Assembly: GCA_963772225.1 (NCBI GenBank)
Contig: CAVYWD010000011.1
Location: 310,001 to 374,000, forward strand
From: CAVYWD01 sp963772225
GTDB lineage: Bacteria > Myxococcota > Myxococcia > Myxococcales > UBA5297
Reading direction: 5' to 3'
DNA length: 64,000 nt
The notes beneath the pieces are model-generated. The model saw only the letters and a list, made by a program, of their open reading frames with translations. It was not told where the DNA came from and did no database searches. The position numbers and the translations under genes were made by a program. Numbering within the stretch: position 1 is the stretch's first letter; every line of letters begins with the position of its first letter. Positions 46,487 to 55,385 of this stretch are shown piece after piece.

Positions 46487-48193
46487 GTGGCCCGACGCTC
46501 GCTCTTCGGCACCGTGCTCTTCATGATGGCGGCGACCGCGGGCGCGCCGGTGGTTTTGCTCTCCGCCTTCAGCCTGCGCGAGCGCAGCCAACTGCTGGTC
46601 GAGAGCGCGCAAAGCCGTGCCAGGCTTCGCGCCGAGCGCGCGGCCCGAGACGCCGCGGCGCAGGTCGCGCGCCCCCTCGAGGAGATCGCCCGGTCGCTCT
46701 CCCGGCCTGGCTTCGCCGCGCTCGACCCGGAGTCCCAGCGGCGAGAGCTTGCGGCGCTCCTCGCCGGGAGCGAGCTCGCCATCGCGCTGTCGGTCGCCGA
46801 CGCCCGCGGCGAGCCTATCCCCGGCCTTCTGGCGGTCGCGGCCGGCCTTCCCGCGGCTGAGCTCGCGGAGCACGCGGCCGCGGTCCGGGCCGCGGTCCAG
46901 CGGGGAGCCGAGGGCTTCGCCCGCGGGCCCCTCTCGGCCTCGCGCGGAGCCGGCACGGTTCTTCGGCTGGTGCGGCTCCCCGGCGGCCACCTTTGGGGCG
47001 CCGCGCAGCTCTCGCTCGCTCCGTTCCAGGGAGCCGCGGCGACCCGGCGGGCGCCGGAGCAGGGGCGTTCGTGCCTGGTCGACTCAGGCCTCGCGCTCCT
47101 GGCCGGCCCCGAGCTCGAGCCGGTCCGAGCGGCCCAACCCTTCGCGCGCGGCGAACCCGCGCTCACCCGCGCCGCGGCGCTCGCCGCGACCGCGGGCGAG
47201 CCCGTCTCGCTCGAGCTCGACGGGGCGCGAACGCTCGTGGCGGCGGCCCCGGTGCCCGGGGCTCCATGGCTCGCGTTGGACGAGCAGCCCCAGGGCGCCG
47301 CCTACCGCAGCGTCCGCGCCATGGTCGTGGCAGCCTGCACGGCGGTGGCGCTGGTCTTGGGGCTCGCCGCCGCGTTCGGCTTCGCCGTGACCCGGCGGAT
47401 CCTGCGGCCGGTGAAGGACCTGGCCGCCATGGCCATGGAGATAGCCCAGGGCCGGTTCGGCGCCCAGGCGAAGGTCTACCGGCGGGACGAGATTGGCCGG
47501 CTCGCCGAGGTCTTCAACTATATGTCTCAGCAGCTGCTCGCCTTCGACAGCGAGACCCGCCGGCTCTACGGGAGCCTCGAGGAGGGCTACCTGGAGACCA
47601 TGCTGGTGCTGGCGCACAGCATCGACACGAAGGACAGCTACACCCACGGCCACTCGCGCCGGGTGGGCGAGCTCGCCGCGGAGATCGGCAAAGAGATGGG
47701 GCTGCCGCAGTTCGAGCTGCGCCAGCTCATGTACGGCGGCCTGCTGCACGACATCGGCAAGATCGGCGTCGTCGAGCCCATCCTCCACAAGAACTCCAAG
47801 CTCACCAGCGAGGAGATGGACGCCATGCGCGCGCACCCCGCCGTCGGCGCCTCCATCCTCGAGAGCGCGTCCTTCTTGAAGCCCATCCTCCCCGCCGTGC
47901 GGCACCACCACGAGCGCTGGGACGGCACCGGCTACCCCGACGGCCTCAAGGGCGAGGACATCCCGCTCGCCGCGCGCATCGTGGGCGCCGCCGACACCTG
48001 GGACGCCTGCACCTCGCAGCGCACCTACCAGCAGCCCATGCCGCCCGAGGCGGCGCTCGACGTGATTCGAGGGCTCAAGGGCAAGCAGCTCGACCCGAAG
48101 GTCGCCGACGCCCTGGAGCGCGTCATCCGTAAGAGGGTGGCCAGCGCCCAGGCCGAGCCCTCCGGCACGGAGCCCCTCCGCTCGCACGGCTGA
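46487..48193 (+). CDS. Membrane-bound HD-GYP domain protein
   Basis: About 568 residues. I prefer the GTG near 46487 with AGGAG six bases before; an upstream TTG at about 46469 is also in frame. Domains: a span (LFGTVLFMMAATAGAPVVLL), an extracytoplasmic sensory part (about 40-280), a second span (AMVVAACTAVALVLGLAAAF), HAMP (RRILRPVKDLAAMAMEIAQG), then HD-GYP from about 370 with HGHSRRVGELAAEIG, LLHDIGKIGV and HHHERWDGTGYPDGLKGE. The metal and GYP residues are complete, so it should hydrolyse cyclic di-GMP. It sits just before the ferredoxin gene. Confidence 0.92.
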   Translation: MARRSLFGTVLFMMAATAGAPVVLLSAFSLRERSQLLVESAQSRARLRAERAARDAAAQVARPLEEIARSLSRPGFAALDPESQRRELAALLAGSELAIALSVADARGEPIPGLLAVAAGLPAAELAEHAAAVRAAVQRGAEGFARGPLSASRGAGTVLRLVRLPGGHLWGAAQLSLAPFQGAAATRRAPEQGRSCLVDSGLALLAGPELEPVRAAQPFARGEPALTRAAALAATAGEPVSLELDGARTLVAAAPVPGAPWLALDEQPQGAAYRSVRAMVVAACTAVALVLGLAAAFGFAVTRRILRPVKDLAAMAMEIAQGRFGAQAKVYRRDEIGRLAEVFNYMSQQLLAFDSETRRLYGSLEEGYLETMLVLAHSIDTKDSYTHGHSRRVGELAAEIGKEMGLPQFELRQLMYGGLLHDIGKIGVVEPILHKNSKLTSEEMDAMRAHPAVGASILESASFLKPILPAVRHHHERWDGTGYPDGLKGEDIPLAARIVGAADTWDACTSQRTYQQPMPPEAALDVIRGLKGKQLDPKVADALERVIRKRVASAQAEPSGTEPLRSHG

Positions 48194-48243
48194 GCGCCGC
48201 AACGGTTGCGGGCGAGCCTCGGCATTCTCATCGTTGTCGGGCT

Positions 48244-48589
48244 GTGCCGCACGTCGTGGCCGAGCCGTGCATCAACTGCCGATATACGGAGTGCGCGTCC
48301 GTCTGTCCGGTGGACTGCTTCTACGAGGGCGCGAACCTCCTCGCCATCAACCCGGACGAGTGCATCGACTGCGGCGCCTGCGTCCCGGTCTGCCCGGTGA
48401 GCGCCATCTTCCCTGAGGCGGCGCTCCTAAGAGCCCTGGGCCCGTTACCGCGAGTTGAATGCCCGCTGCTCGCAGAATTGGCCGCGGATCACCCGCACCC
48501 TCCCGCGGCGGCCGGACGCCGACGCGTGGGCGAATCTCCGCGACAAGGACGAGCTGCTCGATCCGCGCGCCGGCGGCGAGGGCGAGTGA
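48244..48589 (+). CDS. fdxA: 7Fe ferredoxin, one frame break
   Basis: GTG start at 48244: VPHVVAEPCINCRYTECASV carries the C-x7-C-x3-CP set of a [3Fe-4S] site, and CIDCGACVPVCP the [4Fe-4S] site, as in FdxA/FdI-type ferredoxins. The frame then derails after AIFPEAAL. One base over, the normal C-terminal tail resumes as EPWARYRELNARCSQNWPRI and ends GGEGE with a stop at 48587-48589. Removing one base near 48428-48432 restores a protein of about 114 residues. It is a low-potential electron carrier; partner unknown. The break looks like a sequence error because the tail is conserved. Confidence 0.85.
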
Positions 48590-48616
48590 CGACCTCTTCG
48601 TCCGCTGCGCGGAGCT

Positions 48617-49189
48617 TCAGTGCCTCAGGCCGGAGGGCGGAGGGCTCGCCTCGGAGGATGGCGCAGGGGCGCCCGGCCTCTCGCGCAGGTGCCGCAGGAA
48701 GGCGCCGCAGAAGGCGGGCAGGTCCTCTGGCTTTCGAGCGGTGATCAGGTTGCCGTCTTCGACCACGTCCCGGTCCACCCATCGGGCGCCCGCGTTGAGG
48801 AGGTCGGTCCGAAGCGAAGGCCAGGAGGTGAGCGTCCGGTCCTCGGCCACGTCTGCCTCGGCCAGCATCCAGTCCCCATGGCCGATGACCGCGACGACCT
48901 TGCCCGAAAGGAACAGCTGGCGCACGAAGCCGACCATCTTCACGTCGGTTCGCAGGTGGTCCGGCGAGTAGCCGCCCGGGATGAGCAGGGCATCGAACTC
49001 GTCGGCTTTCAGGTCGCGCACCGCGGCCTCGGTGGTGAGCGACTCACGCCCCGCCCGCCCGCGCAGCGACTTCTGCGCCTCGAGGCCGACGATGAGGCAT
49101 TCATGCCCCGCGGACCGCGCCCGGTCATAAGGGACGCGGAACTCCGAATCCTCGAACATCTGGTCGACCAGGAACGCGATGCGTGCCAT
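48617..49189 (-). CDS. DJ-1/PfpI-family protein lacking the nucleophile cysteine
   Basis: 190 residues from ATG 49189. The DJ-1/PfpI fold is clear: RIAFLVDQMFEDSEFRVP, DALLIPGGYSPDHLR and the elbow VVAVIGHGDWMLAEADV. In active members the elbow is A(I/V)CHGPW; here Cys is replaced by Gly (ATC GGC CAT GGG), while the following His is kept. So the usual glyoxalase, deglycase or peptidase chemistry is unlikely. The start of the fold also has a Glu site (FEDSEF) as in PfpI. It is convergent with the ferredoxin gene and near Msr and NudC genes, a stress setting. Confidence 0.88.
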   Translation of the reverse strand: MARIAFLVDQMFEDSEFRVPYDRARSAGHECLIVGLEAQKSLRGRAGRESLTTEAAVRDLKADEFDALLIPGGYSPDHLRTDVKMVGFVRQLFLSGKVVAVIGHGDWMLAEADVAEDRTLTSWPSLRTDLLNAGARWVDRDVVEDGNLITARKPEDLPAFCGAFLRHLRERPGAPAPSSEASPPPSGLRH

Positions 49190-49461
49190 GGGGCTCCCTT
49201 CGGGCCTTCCCGCAAGCCGCTCGCTTCGGGCGGGCGCTCGCCTTTGGAAAGATGCGCTCGCGGCGGCGAACGGCCAGCGCTCGGGGCCGGTTTCCCAAGG
49301 CGGCCGCGCGGCGCCGAGCGCCCGCTCGCCCGGCCAAGGGCGCCTCCTGGCGGAGCCCCCCGCCCAGCCGCCGCGCCCGAGGAGCTTCACCTTCCGAGGC
49401 TGCAACCGGAGCGGGCCATGCGCATCACAGCCATGCACCCCTTGTCGAAAAGGCCCAGGCG

Positions 49462-50574
49462 ATGCGAGCAATCCTCATCGGAGGAACGGCGGTCGCCCTG
49501 CTGGCAGCCGTGGCCCTTCACTCGGGCGGAGCCTCGGCCGGCACCTCCTCGAGACCAGCGCCCAGCGGGAGCGCGAACGACATGAGCCCCTACCAGAAAC
49601 CCTCTTCACAAGACCTCCAGAAGAAGCTCACACCGCTCCAGTACGACGTGGTCTGCAACGAGGGCACCGAGCCCCCGTTCAAGAACGCCTACTGGGACAA
49701 CCACGAGCCCGGGATCTACGTCGACGTGGCGTCCGGCGAGCCGCTCTTCAGCTCCACGGACAAGTTCGACTCCGGGACCGGTTGGCCGAGCTTCACCCGG
49801 CCCATCGAGAAGGACAACGTCGCCGAGCGGACCGACGGCAAGCTCCTCATGACGCGCACCGAGGTGCGCTCGAAGCACGGCGACTCACACCTCGGGCACG
49901 TATTCGAGGACGGCCCCGCACCCACCGGGCTGCGCTACTGCATCAACTCGGCATCCCTGCGCTTCGTCCCGGTCAGCCGCCTCGAAGCCGAGGGCTACGG
50001 GAAGTACCTCGCGCTGTTCGGCCAGGCGCCTCGCGGCGAGCCGGGCAAAGGCCCCGCGGCCGAGGCGCCGGCGCGAAGAGAAGTCGCGACGCTCGCCGGC
50101 GGCTGCTTCTGGGGCATGGAGGAGATCCTCCGGACCCTCCCCGGCGTGCTCGAGACCCGCGTCGGCTATACCGGCGGCTCGGCGGAGCGGCCCACCTACG
50201 AGGACGTGCACACCGGGGCCACCGGCCACGCGGAGAGCGTCGAGGTCGTGTTCGATCCCGCGCGAATCAGCTACGCCGACCTGCTCGAGAAGTACTTCTT
50301 CCGCATGCACGACCCGACCACGCCCAACCGCCAAGGCAACGACCTGGGCTCGCAGTATCGGTCCGCCATCTTCGTGCACTCGCCCGACCAGCGAAGAGCC
50401 GCCGAGGCCGCCAAGGCACGGGCCCAGGCGCGCTGGAAGCGGCCCATCGTCACGGAGATCGTCGAGGCCAAGCCGTTCTGGCCGGCGGAGGATTACCACC
50501 AGAAATACCTGGAGAAGAACCCCGGCGGTTACACCTGCCATTACATGCGCGATGAGCGCGATTCGGCTCCTTGA
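49462..50574 (+). CDS. Exported methionine sulfoxide reductase MsrB-MsrA fusion
   Basis: 370 residues from ATG 49462. MRAILIGGTAVALLAAVALH is a signal peptide or anchor, so it repairs oxidised Met in envelope proteins. Residues about 50-185 are MsrB (EGTEPPFKNAYWDNHEPGIY, KFDSGTGWPSFTRP, HLGHVFEDGPAPTGLRYCIN with the catalytic Cys). The structural zinc CxxC is replaced by YVDVASG, the zinc-free form. Residues 205-355 are MsrA (GGCFWGMEEILRTLPGV with catalytic Cys, RVGYTGG, HDPTTPNRQGNDLGSQYRSA). The order MsrB-MsrA is the reverse of the PilB/MsrAB order. It ends 3 bases from the convergent nudC stop. Confidence 0.93.
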   Translation: MRAILIGGTAVALLAAVALHSGGASAGTSSRPAPSGSANDMSPYQKPSSQDLQKKLTPLQYDVVCNEGTEPPFKNAYWDNHEPGIYVDVASGEPLFSSTDKFDSGTGWPSFTRPIEKDNVAERTDGKLLMTRTEVRSKHGDSHLGHVFEDGPAPTGLRYCINSASLRFVPVSRLEAEGYGKYLALFGQAPRGEPGKGPAAEAPARREVATLAGGCFWGMEEILRTLPGVLETRVGYTGGSAERPTYEDVHTGATGHAESVEVVFDPARISYADLLEKYFFRMHDPTTPNRQGNDLGSQYRSAIFVHSPDQRRAAEAAKARAQARWKRPIVTEIVEAKPFWPAEDYHQKYLEKNPGGYTCHYMRDERDSAP

Positions 50575-50577
50575 AGC

Positions 50578-51342
50578 CTACGAGCCGCCGAGCTCCCCGG
50601 CGACCCACGCGTCGATCATTCTGCGCGCGATGCTCAGGCGAAAGGGCAGCTGGGGAAGGACGTCGGGGGCGAACCATCGCGCCTCGACGATCTCCTCGCC
50701 GTCCGCGTGAATATCCCCTCCGGCGTATTCGGCGATGAAGGCCACCATCAGCGAATGGGGGAACGGCCAGGGCTGGCTTCCGAAATACCGCAGGCCGGCG
50801 ACCTCGACGCCCACCTCCTCGCGGATCTCCCGTGCGGCAGCGTCCTCCAAGGTCTCGCCGATCTCGACGAACCCGGCGAGCGTGCTGAAGAACGGGAGCG
50901 GGAAACGCGCCGAGCGCGCGAGGAGCGCCTCGCGCCCCCGCCGGACGAGGACGATGACCGCGGGCGAGATCCTCGGATAGGCGACGTGCTCGCACGACGG
51001 GCAGCGGCGCGCGCGCTCGGCAGAAACCGGCTCGGTCCTTCCGCCGCAGCGCCCGCAGAACCGGTGCGTCTGCTCGAAGTCGACGATCTGCGCAGCCTGT
51101 CCCGCGAGCAGAACCTGCGGGTCGTTCCATCGGCCGAACAGGCTTCGCACCGAGCGGAGCGCGAGGCCCGCCGGGGGCTCGAACGCGGGCGGCAGCGGCG
51201 CAAAGAGACAGGCCTTCCCGTCCAGGGTCCCGAAGGAGGTGAGGGCCAGCGGCGGGAGGAGCCCGAGGTCCGCGGACTCGAGCGGTCTCGCGCCGTCGCC
51301 GTCCAGGCGAACGAGGAGCCCCTCTTTCGCGACCGCGAACAC
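50578..51342 (-). CDS. nudC: NAD+ diphosphatase / NAD-decapping Nudix enzyme
   Basis: 254 residues from a GTG at 51340-51342. It hydrolyses NADH or NAD caps to NMN and AMP. A zinc ribbon is present (FCGRCGG and RCPSCEH), then the Nudix box GFVEIGETLEDAAAREIREE with its VGVE end, which fits GX5EX7REUXEEXGU exactly, and the NudC signature SQPWPFPHSLM. Length is typical. It is the last of two leftward genes; the phosphoesterase lies about 80 bases upstream. Confidence 0.95.
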   Translation of the reverse strand: MFAVAKEGLLVRLDGDGARPLESADLGLLPPLALTSFGTLDGKACLFAPLPPAFEPPAGLALRSVRSLFGRWNDPQVLLAGQAAQIVDFEQTHRFCGRCGGRTEPVSAERARRCPSCEHVAYPRISPAVIVLVRRGREALLARSARFPLPFFSTLAGFVEIGETLEDAAAREIREEVGVEVAGLRYFGSQPWPFPHSLMVAFIAEYAGGDIHADGEEIVEARWFAPDVLPQLPFRLSIARRMIDAWVAGELGGS

Positions 51343-51423
51343 CAGGCCGTCCGCACCGTCGGCGGCGACCGAGAGAGTCGGGAGGAATCCAGGGGATCAT
51401 GGGTTCTACTCTTATCCTCGCGG

Positions 51424-52215
51424 TCACTCCCGCGCGAGGCCGCCGACCCGCAGAGTGATGAACGCGATTTCCCGGGGCGCGGCCCAGCGCAGCGGCAGCG
51501 CCGCCCCGAGCCCGCGGTTGACGTAGAGCCATCCGTCGCCCACGGGGAAGAACCCGGAGAGGTACTTCACGCCGATGCGCCGCGCGATGCTCTTGGTCAC
51601 CCTCGGGAGGCAGACTTGGCCTCCGTGGGTGTGCCCAGCCAGGACCAGCGCCGCCCCTCGCTCCCGCACCGCGTCGGTGGCGTTCGGGTCGTGGGTGATG
51701 ATGAGGCGCGTGCCGTGGTCCGGGACTCCCTGAAAGGCCGCTTCGGGGTCGGCGTGGCCGGTGCGGTGGTCGTCGATGCCCACCAAGTGGAGGGGGGCGC
51801 CGCGCAGGTCGAGCGTCGCGCTCGCATTGCGCAGCACGCGGACGCCCGAGCGCGCGAGCGCGCGCTCGACCCGCGCGGCGTCGGTCCAGTGGTCGTGGTT
51901 GCCGAGCACGCCCCACGCCGGAACCGTCAACCGCGAGAGGGCCTCGATGAGCCGCGGCAGGCCGCGAACGGTCACGTTGACGTAGTCGCCCGAGAGCAAC
52001 GCGAAATCCGGCTGCTGCTCGTTGATCAGCTCCACCATCCGCACGAGCCGGCGCGGCCGGAGGTCGGCCGCGACGTGGAGGTCCGAGAGGTGGGCGAGTC
52101 GCACGCCGTCATGGCGCGGGTGGATCAGCCGCGACGACACCTCGTGCACCTCGACCGACACGCGAGCCACCCTCGCCGGCCGCCTCGCTGCTTCAGTGCG
52201 GTGAACCGTGGACAT
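51424..52215 (-). CDS. Calcineurin-like metallophosphoesterase
   Basis: 263 residues from ATG 52215. All metal-binding blocks are present: LAHLSDLHVAADLRP, LLSGDYVNVTV, VLGNHDHWTDAARVE, LIITHDPNAT and LVLAGHTHGGQVCLP. This is the order found in the YkuE-like phosphodiesterases that often act on lipids or UDP-diacylglucosamine; here no membrane span or Tat signal is seen, so the substrate remains open. It is followed on the same strand by nudC. Confidence 0.88.
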   Translation of the reverse strand: MSTVHRTEAARRPARVARVSVEVHEVSSRLIHPRHDGVRLAHLSDLHVAADLRPRRLVRMVELINEQQPDFALLSGDYVNVTVRGLPRLIEALSRLTVPAWGVLGNHDHWTDAARVERALARSGVRVLRNASATLDLRGAPLHLVGIDDHRTGHADPEAAFQGVPDHGTRLIITHDPNATDAVRERGAALVLAGHTHGGQVCLPRVTKSIARRIGVKYLSGFFPVGDGWLYVNRGLGAALPLRWAAPREIAFITLRVGGLARE

Positions 52216-52606
52216 CTCTCCCGAGGCTCCTTCCAGGCTGTTCGCGCCAAAGTACCCGACGAAGGACGGCCCCCGGCACGGGCGACCGGGCGCAGCCCTC
52301 CGTCGCCAACCCTGTATCCCACCGGCCCCCCGGGCGACAGGTTCTTCTCCCTCCGAGGAGACGGCCCCGCAACGTTTTCGTTGCAAAGGCGACATTTTGG
52401 GTCGGCGCGATGACGCTCTCCTCTCCCGGTCGAGCGAGGTCTGGCGCACCCAAGTCGGGCCGGCGAGCGATTTCTGCCGTGGCTTTCGCGATTTCCGCGC
52501 GAGGTTCCCGCCGCGCTCTTGCGCGAGACCGCGCTGGCATGCCCGAAGCAGTGTTCCCGCTCGACAGGGTCGGCCGGCGGAGTCTTGAGCCTGAAGGAGA
52601 TTTCCG
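52216..52606. other. Intergenic region, no gene supported
   Basis: About 390 bases between divergent genes (phosphoesterase leftward, zinc-ribbon protein rightward). Both promoters should be here. Open frames are low-complexity Arg/Pro/Ser readings. No RNA gene or clear hairpin was recognised. Confidence 0.5.
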
Positions 52607-52798
52607 ATGAGCTCTCAAAATCGCTACTGCTGCCGTTGCCACCAGACGACGAGGTTCATCGCGGGGGAGGCGAGCTTCACCTGCACCCGCTGCGGGGTCG
52701 TCGTCGAAATCCCGAAGAAGTCGCGCCCGGAGGTCGAGCAAGAGCGCACGCTCATCGGGGACCCGATGCGGTCGTTCAAGACCTCTTTCGCGGCGTGA
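52607..52798 (+). CDS. Small zinc-ribbon protein
   Basis: 63 residues from ATG 52607, with GAAGGAG seven bases upstream. Two CxxC pairs (YCCRCHQ and FTCTRCGVVVE) separated by about 18 residues make a zinc ribbon; the rest (KKSRPEVEQERTLIGDPMRS) is polar. Such small ribbons often bind nucleic acid or another protein. No family name is known to me. It is convergent with the FHA-GGDEF gene, 6 bases between stops. Confidence 0.75.
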   Translation: MSSQNRYCCRCHQTTRFIAGEASFTCTRCGVVVEIPKKSRPEVEQERTLIGDPMRSFKTSFAA

Positions 52799-52804
52799 GC
52801 GGGC

Positions 52805-53707
52805 TCACGGACCGAGGCGCCGCGCCTCGACGCGATTGTGCCCGGTCTCCTTGGCGCGCTCGAGGTGGCGCTCCGCCATGGCCAGGAGGCCGTCGAACGC
52901 GCCGTCCGCCTCGCCGAGCGTGGAGAGCCCGGCGCTGAGGGTCACGCGCACGGGCTGCCCGTTGTACGCGAACTCCGTCGCCTCGATCAGGCGGCGCAGG
53001 CGCTCGGCCAGGGCGACGGCCTTGCCCAAGTCGGTCTCGCGCAAGAGCAACGCGAAGCTCCCTCCCTCGAACCGCGCCAGGATGTCCTCGGCGCGGATCG
53101 CGCTGGCGAGGCGTGCGCCAAACCGGGCGATCACGTGGTTGCCCGCGGGGTGCCCGTAGGTGTCGTTGATGCGCTTGAGGTGGTCGATGTCCAGCCGCGT
53201 CAGGCTCAGCGCGGTGCGGTGTCGCGCGCAATAGGCGAGCTCCCGTTGCAGCGCCTCGGCGAAGTATTTCTCGTTGTGAAGCCGCGTCAGGCCGTCCCGC
53301 GTCGTCGAGTCGTAGAGATTCTTCTGCAGCGCCTCGCCGAAAGAATCGCGACAGCTGAACTTGACGATGGTCGCGCTGCCGATCTGCAGGCGGTCGCCGT
53401 CTTCCAACGCCTGGACGTCGACCCGCGCGCCATTGTTATAGGTGCCGTTCGTGGAATTGAGATCCACCAGCTGAACGCTTCCGTCGCTGCGCACGACGAC
53501 CTTGGCGTGACGGCGACTTACCCCTTCGTCTTCGAGCTGAATGTCCGCCTCGGGGCTGCGCCCGATGACCATCTCGGCGCGGTCGAGCTTGAACATCTTT
53601 CCCGCGCTCGACCTTCCGGCGACCGCGATGAGGTACGCGCTCGACTCCCCGGCCCGCGCCAGGAGGTCGGCGACATCGTGAACGATGGTCTTGTCATTGG
53701 CCGCCAC
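52805..53707 (-). CDS. FHA domain fused to a degenerate GGDEF domain
   Basis: 300 residues from ATG 53707. The FHA domain (about 25-115: MVIGRSPEADIQLEDEGVSR, VDLNSTNGTYNNG) keeps the Arg, Ser and Asn residues that hold phosphothreonine. The GGDEF domain follows (about 130-298: TRDGLTRLHNEKYFAEALQR, DIDHLKRINDTYGHPAGNHV). At the active site the motif reads RFEGGSF in place of R(Y/F)GGDEF, so cyclase activity is unlikely. Five residues before it RAED keeps the RxxD inhibitory-site pattern that binds cyclic di-GMP. So it probably works as a cyclic di-GMP and phosphothreonine responsive adaptor. Convergent with the zinc-ribbon gene. Confidence 0.9.
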   Translation of the reverse strand: MAANDKTIVHDVADLLARAGESSAYLIAVAGRSSAGKMFKLDRAEMVIGRSPEADIQLEDEGVSRRHAKVVVRSDGSVQLVDLNSTNGTYNNGARVDVQALEDGDRLQIGSATIVKFSCRDSFGEALQKNLYDSTTRDGLTRLHNEKYFAEALQRELAYCARHRTALSLTRLDIDHLKRINDTYGHPAGNHVIARFGARLASAIRAEDILARFEGGSFALLLRETDLGKAVALAERLRRLIEATEFAYNGQPVRVTLSAGLSTLGEADGAFDGLLAMAERHLERAKETGHNRVEARRLGP

Positions 53708-53832
53708 GCAAAAACCCCTCGGGAGAGAAAGGGCACATCCGCCGTCCCGATTCTAGCAATCGGCGGGGCGCGAGGCGCGCCAAGTTTCTGACGCTGTTCA
53801 GCGCTCGAAAGGGGGCTTCTTCGTCAAAGCCG

Positions 53833-54261
53833 CTATAGAAAGCTCGCGCTGAATGCGTGGGGCAGCAGGTCGCCCAGGCGGTGCACGGCCCTTTGCCGAG
53901 CGCCGACCAACGCCACGGGGAGCTCGGGATTTCCAAACTCGGCGAGCACCTGACGGCACGCCCCACAGGGCGGAGCCGCTTCGCGGCCGGCGGCGACCAC
54001 CGCGGCCAGGATTCGCCGCTCGCCTTCCAAGATGGCCAGCGCCACGGCATTGCGCTCGGCGCAGACCGTCAGTCCGAAGGACGAATTCTCCACGTTGCAC
54101 CCCGCCCAAATTCGCCCGGACTCCCCGAGCACGGCGGCGCCGACCGGAAACTTGGAGTACGGCGCGTAGGCGCGCGCGCGCGCCGCCTGGGCGACCTCGA
54201 CCATGGTCTCCCAGTCGATCTTCTGCGGAGGTCTCGGCTTCTTCTGGGCTCGCTTGCTCAT
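53833..54261 (-). CDS. cdd: Cytidine deaminase
   Basis: 142 residues from ATG 54261. The short basic leader (MSKRAQKKPRPP) is followed by the deaminase fold: RAYAPYSKFPVGAAVLGESG, WAGCNVENSSFGLTVCAERN with zinc Cys and catalytic Glu, and PPCGACRQVLAEF with the two other zinc Cys. It deaminates cytidine or deoxycytidine in pyrimidine salvage. Length fits tetrameric CDA. It is preceded by a divergent lipoprotein hydrolase gene. Confidence 0.95.
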   Translation of the reverse strand: MSKRAQKKPRPPQKIDWETMVEVAQAARARAYAPYSKFPVGAAVLGESGRIWAGCNVENSSFGLTVCAERNAVALAILEGERRILAAVVAAGREAAPPCGACRQVLAEFGNPELPVALVGARQRAVHRLGDLLPHAFSASFL

Positions 54262-54379
54262 GGCGGAACTGTACCCGAAACGAAAGCCGCAGGCGCCCGG
54301 CGCGCCCTCACCCGATAGCTCGGGCGGCTTCGCGCGCCGGTTTCGTCTACAATCGCGCGCCCGCCTTGAAGGAGCCGCG

Positions 54380-55385
54380 ATGCGAGCCCACCCCCTCCTC
54401 TGGTTGGCCTTGGCCGGCTGCGCCCACTCCGGCCATCGCGCGCTCCAGGAGCCCGGCGGTCCGGCCGTCGGGCTCTCTGAGCTCGCCCCCGTCGACATCC
54501 TCACCGGCAAGCCGCTCGAGAGCCTGGTGTTCTACCCGCCCACGCAGACGCGCGCCGGCACGTTCACCGACGTCGGCCCTTACCGGGTCGAGGCCGTGGT
54601 CGGACTGCCCGTCCAGGCCGGCCGTCACCCGCTGGTGCTGATTCTCGCACGGACACCTCGGCAGCCGCCTGGGCCACCACGACTTCGCGGAGCAGCTCGC
54701 GCGCGCGGGCTACGTGGTCGCGGCGGTGCAACACGCGGGCGACTCGTTCGACGACGCCAGCGCCTTCGGGACCGATCGCGCCATGCTCGGCCGCGCCTAT
54801 CAGCTCTCCGCCCTGCTCGACGCTGTGCTCATGGACCCCTTCGTGGGGCCGCACGTGGACCCATCGCGCGTGGGCGTCGCGGGCTTCTCCGCCGGCGGCT
54901 ACACGGCTCTGCTCGCCGTGGGGGCGAAGCCCGACTTCAGCCTGGGCAAGGCGTACTGCGAGCGCCACCCCGGCGACCGCGAGATCTGCTCGGTGAAGGA
55001 GCTGAAGCGGACCCTGAGCAATCCCAAGCCCACGGCCGACCGGCGCATCCAAGCGGCCTTCGTCATGGCGCCGCTGGGCGTGTTCTTCGGAGCGCGCGCC
55101 TTCGACGAGGTGCGCGCGCCGGTCTACCTGGCCTGGGCGCAGAGAGATCGCGTGCTGTTGCCCGAGGAGAATGCCGAGCGGGTGCGCCAGGGGATGGCGA
55201 GGCTCGCGGGCGCGATGGAGATCCCCGAGGCCGATCACTTCGTGTTCTTGGCCCCGTGCACCGAGGGCCTCGCGATCCAGGCGCCGATGCTCTGCGAGGA
55301 CCCGCCCGGCGTCGACCGCGCCCAGGTGCATCGCCAGCTCGCCGAAGAGGCCCGCCGCTTCTTCGACGAAGCCCTGGGGCGTTGA
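54380..55385 (+). CDS. Lipoprotein alpha/beta hydrolase, one frame break
   Basis: Starts at ATG 54380 after GGAGCC with MRAHPLLWLALAGCAHSGH, a lipoprotein signal (lipobox LAGC). The fold of PAF-acetylhydrolase or dienelactone-hydrolase relatives follows: RAGTFTDVGPYRVEAVVGLP, then HGHLGSRLGHHDFAEQLARA, VGVAGFSAGGYTALL (GFSAG elbow) and EADHFVFLAPC with the His. Frame changes by one base near 54645, just before the HGHLG motif; removing one base joins ILxHGHLGSR properly. The total is about 334 residues. Probably an envelope esterase or lipase; substrate unknown. A hairpin overlaps its stop. Confidence 0.8.
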
